Source of the DNA: Glandiceps talaboti
Lineage: Eukaryota; Hemichordata; Enteropneusta; Spengelidae
DNA: 54,500 bases
NCBI RefSeq assembly: GCF_964340395.1
Contig: NC_135563.1
Location: 13,981,151-14,035,650 of the forward strand
Direction of reading: 5' to 3'
Under the pieces are notes generated by a model. The model had not been told where the DNA came from, made no database searches, and was given only the letters and a program-made list of their open reading frames with translations. Positions 25,501 through 36,067 of this stretch are shown here, piece after piece. Both the position numbers and the translations under genes were made by a program. Numbering within the stretch: position 1 is the first letter of the stretch; each line of letters opens with the position of its first letter.

Positions 25501-28500
25501 TATATTGACTCTGTTGATACATGTACCAATATGATATAATCTAGGTAGTATGGAAGGCCAAAATGGTTTCAGTCCAAGTCAGTCAGTGAATGGCACAAGG
25601 CTTGACTGATTGATATATTGAATGTAGAATGTAAACTGATTCTTGACCTTAGCCAAGTAGCTGCTGCACATAGCATCATCCATTCTAAATGACAAAAATT
25701 TTTTTTTAACAGACTTACACCTTGTCAAATGGTATTTGAAAGTTAACATTGTACAATGTATCCTTGTATTCATATCTTTTCCTCTCTGTGTAAATCAAAA
25801 TTACAGTGCTTGAATCATGATTATTGTAGATTTATGTTACCTGGTTCAGCGTCCATATTGATATGGTTGCAGTCAAATTTCCATATCTTATCTGTTTCTC
25901 TCTAATTTAGAGAGTACTATTCTATGTATGATGTTTGTGTGTAAATACGCCCCAATATTCACAATTATGCATGTATTCATATAGCTATTTGTTTTTCCGT
26001 CTTTTGGTCCAGGAAAGTGACAATTTATGGTGGGATGCCTTTGCGTCAGAATTTTTCGAAGAAGATGCGACACTAACTTTATCATTTTGTCTAGAAGATG
26101 GACCAAAAAGATATTGTAAGTGTTTTATTTTTATTTGACATTGTTTTCTGTGTACATGTAAGAAGAGACAAATTTTACAATGTGTTATTCAGTGGAGATT
26201 GCCTGCAGGGAGGTATCAGGTGATTATAGAGCCGACTCTGTTGTCATGACAACCACAGTTGTCTTGTCTAGGGTTTTAAATCCTTTTTGTCAGCTTCTTC
26301 TTGCATCATTTTTAATCCCATAAGCTAACTTATAGTTTTAGTTCTCTCTGGGTGACAAAAATTTGAACCACTTGTTGTGCCAGTAATATTTACATTGTAT
26401 AATGGTATTTGTGATTTGATCATATGCCAGTTTATGTGAAGAATTGCATGCAAACCACATCAAATCAATTCACAAACATTTGATTAAAATTAAAAAGTAT
26501 GCTTCCTTTGTTTATAGTTTGAGGAGTACAAGTTATTTGATTTGGTCATTTGTAGTTACATTTAAACAATCAATAGTACACTTTATAACCAATTATAACG
26601 CCTACATAATGTTGCCATAAAAAAAGTCATTTGTCATCAATTTTCAATCTAACATTATTCATTTGTAATTGCTATGTTGTCCTACACATTGGAACCCATA
26701 CTTTGTATGTATCATTGCCTCAGTTATGATCCTGAAACTTGCATGTAAACCCCCCAACCCCTCCCCCCCCCCCCAAAAAAAAAAAAAAAAAAAAAAAAAA
26801 ACACACACAAAAAAAAATCTTTGGAATGTGACTCCAGACCAGTCACCCAAAGCATTTCTATATAAAATTATTGATTAATATATATTTCTTACAAAGAATG
26901 TTTTCATGTCGTATATGTAACAAAGAATTGTCTGTTCTTAATGTCAACCTATATGTTGTACTTAGTAATTTTCTGAAATATGAATGATTGTCGAATGATG
27001 AAACCCCATTGCCATCCCACAGTATACAAGTACTTGATAATTAATAGCAGTTGTTTGGACTGTTTGTTCGTACTGTTTACTCCTTGACTCCAGTCCAGTG
27101 TACATGTACAATGTACATGTACGCAAAGCTTGTCTGCTTATTGGATTATTGACTTTGCTACACTCATACTCAGAGGACAAGTGTAGTGTAGTCACAGATT
27201 CAGTGAGTAGACACACCAGTGTACATGTACATAGTACTGGCAATAACTAGAAGACTGCTATTTCAGCTAAAACTTTGTCAATTAAATACTTTGTTTGCCA
27301 TCTTTGAATTTCCCAAAAACCTAAAACGACAGGGAAAAAAACCCAGACACAGAACAAAACACAATGTTAGCATGTTATGTAAAATTCACTTTTCTGTTGA
27401 TTTATTTTCTGTTTGTACTACACGTAAATCTACGCGAGTGGTGAAATATAAATGTAAAAATCCAAAGTTTGATTGTCTTAAACAACTACTTAGAAATGTG
27501 TGCAGTTGTTCTGACGATATTTGAATGGTCTTTCCATTTACAATAGTATAAAACACTGCCTTCTGCTGAAATTTTGAGCAAAATTGAATTTGATTGCTTT
27601 TTTCTCTAAATCTACCAACAAACCTACCCACACACGGATAGCAAACAGAATTTAATTGATGGCGTCTAACTATCTAGGAATGGTGTGGTTTATTTATGAA
27701 TTACAATCAAGGGATTTTTCTAATAAATCTTCTTTCTACCAGTGGGGATTTATTTGTATAGAGAAACTACAAGTTGGGAAAAAAACAAGATTATTGACAG
27801 TTTGTATGCTTGTATTCTTTATTTTAAACCAAAATTGAGACAGTGCATTCAAGACTAAAATTTCTTATAAAGTATAGGTTAGTCTTCGACTTTCTCGACC
27901 TTCTTGCAATTGGTTTTGCAGTGAGTCGCTCTGTCAGAGACCCTTTCATTTTAAACATGTGGGTAATAAAAAGTGAAAAGAAATGTATCGTAAAAGGCCA
28001 GGGTTTCAGTCCCAGGTTCTCACATTAGAGTATTCTTATTAGTTAAAGGCCTGTGTTTTAGTCCCAGGTTCTCACATTAGGGTATTCTAATTAGTTAAAG
28101 GCCTGGGTTTCAATCCCAGGTTCTCACATTAGGGTATTCTTATTAGTTAAAGACCAGGGTTTCAATCCCAGGTTCTCACATTAGGGTATTCTTATTAGTT
28201 AAAGACCAGGGTTTCAATCCCAGGTTCTCACATTAGGGTATTCTAATTAGTTAAAGGCCTGGGTTTCAGTCCCAGGTTCTCATATTAGGGTATTCTAATT
28301 AGTTAAAGGCCTGGGTTTCAATCCCAGGTTCTCACATTAGGGTATTCTTATTAGTTAAAGACCAGGGTTTCAATCCCAGGTTCTCACATTAGGGTATTCT
28401 TATTAGTTAAAGACCAGGGTTTCAGTCCCAGGTTCTCACATTAGGGTATTCTTATTAGTTAAAAACCAGGGTTTCAATCCCAGGTTCTCACATTAGGGTA

Positions 28501-31500
28501 TTCTAATTAGTTAAAGGCCAGGGTTTCAGTCCCAGGTTCTCACATTAGGGTATTCTAATTAGTTAATGGCCAGGGTTTCAATCCCAGGTTCTCACATTAG
28601 GGTATTCTAATTAGTTAATGGCCAGGGTTTCAATCCCAGGTTCTCACATTAGGGTATTCTAATTAGTTAAAGGCCAGGGTTTCAATCCCAGGTTCTCACA
28701 TTAGGGTATTCTAATTAGTTAAAGGCCTGGGTTTCAGTCCCAGGTTCTCACATTAGGGTATTCTTATTAGAACTACACTTGTAGTATTCTTTTGTTCCAA
28801 CTTTTTCTCCAGCTTTGTCAGTTTTTTTGCACACCTAAATTTTCATACTAATCTGACCCCGGGGGCCTTTTAGCATGGATGAAATATATTGTATGTCTTT
28901 GATAATGATAAGGTAGTAATTTTTATTACTGAAAATGTAATGATATATGTACAGTTCACAATATTTCTTACTCTTTATAATGGTCTCTCCATGTATGATA
29001 TATTTTCCTTGTTGTATATGTCAAGTCATTATAACCTCACAGCGTTCGGTTACTGTGTCTGATACATACTTCACTAAATACCAAAGGTCATAAGTGAATT
29101 CTTTGGTTTGAAATATTGTGAAGGCCGTAGTCCTGATTACAAGCAGACAGACTTGCTTACAGGGAAAACTGATAGCAAAAGTTCAAAGTTCAGGACAGAC
29201 ATGTGAAACTGAGGGATAGCCAAAGGTCAAAGTTTAAAACAAATTTTTTCCAAGGGGAAACCTTGTAGCAAAAGGTCATAGTTCAGTATGGTCTTTCTTC
29301 CTTGGGAAAAGGATAGCAAAGGGTCAAAGTTCATAGCAGCAGGTCAGAGTTCATAGATAGTCATTTGTTTAATGTCACTTGTATAAATGAGATTCGTGAG
29401 AAGACTTGTGATTTCTTGAGATTGAACCGTAATGCAAGGCGGGTGACTGCTTAGTTTGGCAGCCAATCTTTCTTTATAAATGAGTGGACTATTGTGTCTT
29501 GAAATAGTCCTAGACAAGTGCACACTTGAGATGGCATGAATCAAACGACAAACCCAAAGATACAAATTTAAAATAATTGTATGTACTAAATTGCATAGTG
29601 GTTTATCTGCCTCTTGAAAAAACAGTAAGGAATTTCTCTTCATTATTTTTCACTTTGCCTCGTAGTATAACCATACCAATTTATAATGAATATATGACAA
29701 ACATGGTATTGATAAGAGCATCTTGCCTTGAATAATGAAAACAAAAAGAAGTCATATCTGGTGTTTGTGTTTTTCTTTGCAGCAATTGGTAGAACTCTCA
29801 TACCTCGTTATTTCCGTAGTATATTTGAAGGTGGTGTCACGGATTTATATTATGTTCTAAAACACCCAAAAGAGTCATTTCATAATACATCAATAACGTT
29901 AGACTGTGAACAAGCAACAATGATAACACATCACGGGAAACCAATGTTTACAAAGGTAAGATGCATCATTTTTATTGGTCAGATTACATGTTGTACAGTA
30001 GTATGAAAAGACACATGGGGAAAACCAATTTGTTTACAAAGCGTAGGATGTATCATTTAAGTGGTTAGATTACATGTTGTACAGTAGTATCATAGGAAAC
30101 CCAATGTTTCATCATTTTGTGGGCAAGACTAAAGGCCAAGATACACAAGGCAATTTGGTTGAGCAACACAGTAATTGTTGTAGTTGTTGCATACAACTAA
30201 TTGCTCAATTTATGCACATAATCGCAGGGCCTTGTGACGTCGCTAGGTGCGTCACAAGGAATCCAACATATCAGATTTCTGCATTTCTTCTCAAGTTGCT
30301 TCACGCGTCGTGAATTGCCAGTGAAAGTACCAAATTTTGGTGCGTCACAAGAAATAGTTGTTTGTCAGTGGTATATGAGGACACACAGTGTAGCTTGAAA
30401 TGTTCAATATTGCAACTGTCCTGGATTTTGACAAGGAATAATGCAGATTTTTTTTTGTTTTGATAATAAATTTACTATATTTAGACAGCCTAGAAAGATC
30501 TGCAGAGATTCAATCACATTTATAATATTTCTATATGTACCTCTCTATATATGGTTTGAATAGCATACAGATGTGGCTTTGCTGAAAAGGAATAAGGGAT
30601 TTTATGTCTCATTGCAGATCTCGCGATATAAGCAAATGCATCTAGCGACAACAGTTGTCAAATGTGATCGCAGTCAAGCTTTCGTCGTGGCCATGTGCTA
30701 TGATGCTGAGAACAAAAGCGTTGCTAAGCATTTAACACTTTCAGCTTGACCACCCTCACTTGGTTGCAATGGATGCCATGACTCATGTGGGATCTCGTGA
30801 GATCTGCTGCGAGATGAGAAATGGCTTATTTGATAGGGTCTCAATGCGCTAAACATTGTAATACAAAGAAAACTTCACTTGTACATGACTTCTGTTGTTT
30901 GAATCACTAGGTTGAATGAACTCTTGCAAAGTTAGCCCTTGTGTTATAATTTTCATAAATTTCAGAGTTGAGCATATGGTACTGCAACCACAATATGTTC
31001 TATTCACTGAATTTATCGTTTGTAAATTTTTTTGAAGGTTTGTACAGAAGGCAGATTAGTTTTGGAATTCACATTTGATGATCTCATGCGAATAAGGACG
31101 TGGCATTTTGCAATACGACAACACAGAGAATTAATCCCTAGAAGTGTTATAGCAATGCAGGTAAGTGCTGGCAAACATCGTGATTTCAAACTGTCGTTGT
31201 AAATAGAAATTCTCTAGTCTAGAGGCTATCTGTGGCTTCAAATCTCAAGATCTCTGTTCACCCCATCTAGCTGCACAAGAAATCATGAAGCAAAAGTTGT
31301 TCATGAAAATGAGTAAACCCCCAACTGTTAGAATGACGAAAATAATGTATAAGTAGTGTCCTGATCTGACAAATGTACCATATGTGGACAGTATATGACT
31401 GCCCCAAATAATCAGAAACTTATCATTGGCCAGAATTCTGTGTTTGGTTAACAAAGACATGATGTTAGTGACTGTGTGGATGGCTTCATTTGAAATGTTA

Positions 31501-33797
31501 TCTCAGCACCTCATTGAATCAGGCATGGAAATAGATTTAAAGCCATGGATAGCTTCTACACTAGAAAGGATTCCAGTCTTAGTTTTAGTTCAATTCCAGT
31601 AGGTTGATAAATAACATGTACCATCAGGGCCCAAAATTAACAGTAGTCCCATACCCACAGACTACCAATTCTTGACATGGGCTACCATAATTTGCAGCTG
31701 GTAGCCCACTCAGGCTACCACTGATTACACATGTATGTGATGAAGATGGAAGATTTATGGACATGAAAGTATTTTAATAACACATATATTTCCAGTGGAG
31801 GAAAATTTTTCCTTGTTCAGGAATTTTAGACTACACAGGTCACAATACTTGGGCTACCAATTTCTGAAATTGGTAGCCCACTAGGACTACCAAAGAAAAA
31901 AGTTAATTTCAAGCCCTGACCACCACATTTACCCAGCACCATGGTCCATCGATTAGCATGTACATCACTAGGCAGTATGAAATTCTATATACTAGATATT
32001 TTATTAATTTGTCCTGTCTTTCTTTGGATATATGTAGAATAAGTACAAACATTTATCCATGAACAATTTGGCTTTGATGAATCTAAAAACGCTTTTATCA
32101 GATCAAAACTGCTTATGGACCACCCAACGTTAAACTGAAGAAATTATGTTATTATTGATCTCCTGACATCAATTTATGTTCTTGACAATAAATATGTAAG
32201 AAATGTAATAAAATAATCTCTAGATCTCGTTTTTTCTTCTTCTTTTCTTGTAAGTTTACATGTACATGTATTTTTAAAATAGTTTTTGACACTACTAAAC
32301 ACTTTGCGAAATGTATACTGTAGTCATCTAATGTTTTTCTTTTGCATGTTGACATTGATCATTTATGGAAAAAAATGTGATACTGTATTTGTTGTACAAC
32401 TTGTGATAATCAGGGGAAGCAGTCTACAAGTTAAAAAAGGAAGTATTTAGGTGTTTATATTTCCAAACTTCGGTGAAATTTATCAGATATGTGCAGAAAT
32501 ACAATGTATTGTACGTTTCAATGAAATTTCTTATACTGACGTTGAAATATTTTGAGTTTGTGTCCGAGTCTTGGTTTGAACTTTGTGTTTTCCTATAAGT
32601 GGTATACGTATAGGACAGTAAGTGCCAAGTTCAAGTTTGACTGAAATAGACATCAGACTAAGATATTCGTTATTTTCCTTTGAATATCACACTTGTCAGC
32701 TCTTGGTTATTTTGATAATGTCTGTTTTGCAGAAATTGCTTCCCGTGTTTGTCATCATGTATGCACTGATAGCATGATGTTTTTAACTTCGCCCCAAGTT
32801 AAATATTAAGTTCACTGCATTATGTGCGAATTTCGTTTTACCTGGTCATCGAACATGATAATTACACACCATTTTATCACTTTATCCACTCTCATTTTGA
32901 TCCGAGTTGTAGTTTCATCATCAGTGAGAATATGTCAAATATCTAAGAAGTATGGCAAAACTTAGCTTCAGTGTTGCAGATCAAGCCTCATGCGTCATGC
33001 TGTGATTTATAGTGTGGTAGATCGATTGGCCATCAATACACCTTGGGTGCACAACACATGGTGGGCCAGTTCATGTATGGGGGGGGGGGGGGGGGGGGGG
33101 GCTGTGTTGTTAAATGAAAATTACAATACCATACGACGTCCATATGGCCACCACACAAATTGTCAGTATCACCATATATTGTTAAAGGCTGCTTTGACAA
33201 AATGTGAAAAATAGCCTTTTCATAAAAATTGTCTCCAAGGGACAATGATTTGTTAGTGACAGGTTATAATGATAATAAAGTTGGGATTTGGCTGTAGTAG
33301 AGAATCAAACGAGTATGGTTATGGAGATAAGAGGTGTGTAATTATTATGTCAGTAAACCAGGCTTGACTTTTGGTGTAATCTTCTCTGTTTGTATGCTGC
33401 AATTTCAGTACCACTCACAAGACCCACAAATGTTAGAACAATTGTCCAAGAACATCACCAGGCAGGGACTCACCAACCAAACCCTAAACTATCTCAGGGT
33501 AAGCAAATCATCTTCACTCTGGCTGGCCACTGCCACCCTCGCTCTCTCTCTTTGTCTATACTCTTCTCTTACGACTCATCTAATTATTAGTATCCTGCCA
33601 TGTGTCACTGTTACAGTATCACACACAGGATTTACCGATGTTAGAACACTTGTCAAAAAATGTTACTCGACAAGGGTTTACAAACTACACCTTAAACTAT
33701 CTAAGGGTAAGGATACCTTTGTTTGAATATTTTCAACATTTCTTGTAATTTGTTTTACATTGTGTGTGTGTGTGTGTGCGTGCGTGTGTGTGTGCGC

Positions 33798-33846
<49 letters not shown>

Positions 33847-36036
33847 TGTGTGTGTGTGCATGCATGCGTGTGTGTGTGTGTTTGTGTGTGCGTGCATGCG
33901 TGTGTGTGAGAGACCGAGAAAGCTAAATACCAAATGGCTGTGGTTGATACTTCCACAGTGGAAAGATTACTGTAGACAAGCAAAGATGGACACACAGATA
34001 AAGAACTTTTGAAACTTAAGACATTGTATGTGATAATATATTCCTACGTAGATGAACTGTATCTAACAACAAATATGTATTTAGATATTTATTTTAAAAA
34101 AAGAAAGCAAGATGACTTGAGAACTGTGTGCAGTTTAGTCCTCGATAGTTCAATATACATGTATTTGTTAGTGGATTATATTATAATATGCATAACTTTC
34201 ATTTTTCACACGTAAATTTTACAGTAATGTGTATAGATATGTTGATTCCATGAAGCACAGAGCATACTAGTGCTGTCTGTTGACACTACTGTAGGGTACT
34301 ATGTAGTTTATAACTGCTGATTTCACACTTGTTTTAACTTTTCTCCATAATGAACTTTTCCCTATTTGAACACATCATACCAAGTTGTAATACAGAAGTC
34401 TACAAAAACTCAATCATACCAAGGACTAAAAAAGGATTGAAATGCTGTACCAGACTCTGTTGCCATAAGGAAATCACCAGAACAGTTTAAATCTGCATTG
34501 TCATCACTCCATGATCTGCTTGACTAAAACCAACAAAGTGCGTACACCAACCTGGAGGATTTTTTGCTCAATTGTGAGTCAGTCTCCAGTATCCATACAG
34601 ATACAAATACAAATGATGATATTAACATGTGCTATTTGCTAAAGTAACACTTCTTGTTTGTCTGTTTCACTCACAGTTGTGTGTAATCCTTGAGCCCATG
34701 CAGGAGCTCATGTCCAGGCATAAAGCCTACAGTCTTAGTCCCAGAGACTGTCTCAAAACTACACTCTTCCAGAAATGGCAACGTATGGTAGCACCACCAG
34801 GTAAGACTCCACTCAACAACGACTTGAATCTCGTCTACCCTGTATGACTGGTATTTTAGTCTGAGCTCATTGTTTTTAAACAGCGTACTCATCCTAAACT
34901 ACCAGGAAGTGGGTGAACTGCTACTTATGTATGCTTACATTTAGTATGTTGTATGATTTGGTGACATGTTACCATCTTGTTTTCATCGTCTGTGTGTATG
35001 TGTGCGCATTACTGCAGCTTAGGCTGTTCCTTTAAAGGTCAGCCTTCCCTCAGGCTAGTTAAATGTTTCCATGTTCCTGTCGCTCATCTTCTATCTTCTG
35101 AAGGGTGTAATATATATATCTCAGTGGGGTGTTGCAAAGCAGGTAGTACGGTGCAGCTTCTTAATATTTTGTATATGCTTTAACTGGATGTCAGAGTGTG
35201 AAGCATGTGGTCGTTATCATGGTGTAATTCATAGATAAAGAATAAAGATTCATGTAACATCATGGTGTATTGGGTTTAAGGGCATATTTTGTGAATTTGG
35301 TTCTTGATAAATGAAGGTGGTGTGGTTTTGATAATGGTGATTATTAGTACCGTAGTAGTAGTGGTAGATTTTAGACCCATATCTGTCTGCCAACACATGG
35401 CTCATGTAGCCTGTTTCTGTATTGCTTTCATTCATTATACATTAGCATACAAACATTATAAAAAAAAAAAACACCCTATCTCAGTTTTTGCTGCCATTGT
35501 GGGGCTCAGAAACTTGAGGTTTTGATTTGTAGGACCAATCGTTTATTGTTTTCATTTTGTGAATGTATAACCATCCATCACACTACAGAATAAATAAACC
35601 TCCCCCCTCCCCACCAAGCAGACAATGAGAGCAAATCAGAATCAAACTAAGGGGTCATGTGACTTTTTCTCTGTGGAAATTCACACTTTTTCTTATGCCT
35701 GAGAATCCCTACTTTGGCATTGTATTGTAGAGAATTTACAAGACTTTTCGCCTGGTGACACATACATGACAAAGGGAAAACACAAACTAAGAGGTAAGAG
35801 ATCCCAACTACCGTCTAGCATGTACTGATGCAATATTTCCAAATAAAACCAACCTTTTTCTGAGTAATCGTTAATTAATTTCTCCTCTGTCTAGTCTAAA
35901 ACGGTTCATTGACAAGAAATCGTCACATGGCTCCTGAGTTCTGACTAAGAATTCACTTTTAGCCGCTAGTGAGAGAAGTTTAACAAGCTGAAAATCAATT
36001 GGTGCAGATAAGGCATCTTTTTTTATTATTACCTTT

Positions 36037-36067
<31 letters not shown>

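Larger units (their letters stand above)
13690..26012. other. Largest LDB intron (exon 3 to exon 4, 12.3 kb)
   Basis: No exon recognised. Contents include the 88-nt array at 15850-16402, diverged copies of an approximately 155-nt unit at about 16960-17330, a hammerhead-like motif at 17366-17396, the paired MITEs at 19391-19602 and 20256-20467, a hAT-like element at 20727-20906, a fold-back at 21326-21488, (GT)18 at 22501-22536 and the array at 24263-24850. A T18G11 tract is at 18990-19018. Confidence 0.6.
26116..29782. other. LDB intron, exon 4 to exon 5
   Basis: No exon recognised. It holds a C12A27 tract (26763-26801), a palindromic TGTACATGTAC cluster near 27100-27230, the 52-nt array at 27994-28771 and a cluster of nuclear-receptor-like half-sites at 29180-29353. 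Confidence 0.6.
31161..33408. other. LDB intron, exon 6 to exon 7a
   Basis: No exon. It holds the hAT-like element at 31625-31918 and a run of 23 G at 33079-33101. Confidence 0.6.

Noticed and set aside
27994-28771. Possible CRISPR array (regular 52-nt repeats)
   Set aside because: The repeats are head-to-tail with no unique spacers and the locus is eukaryotic; it is a minisatellite.
33678-34012. ORFs rich in Thr/His or Cys/Val over 33.7-34.0 kb
   Set aside because: Translation of the (TG)n tract plus the end of exon 7b.
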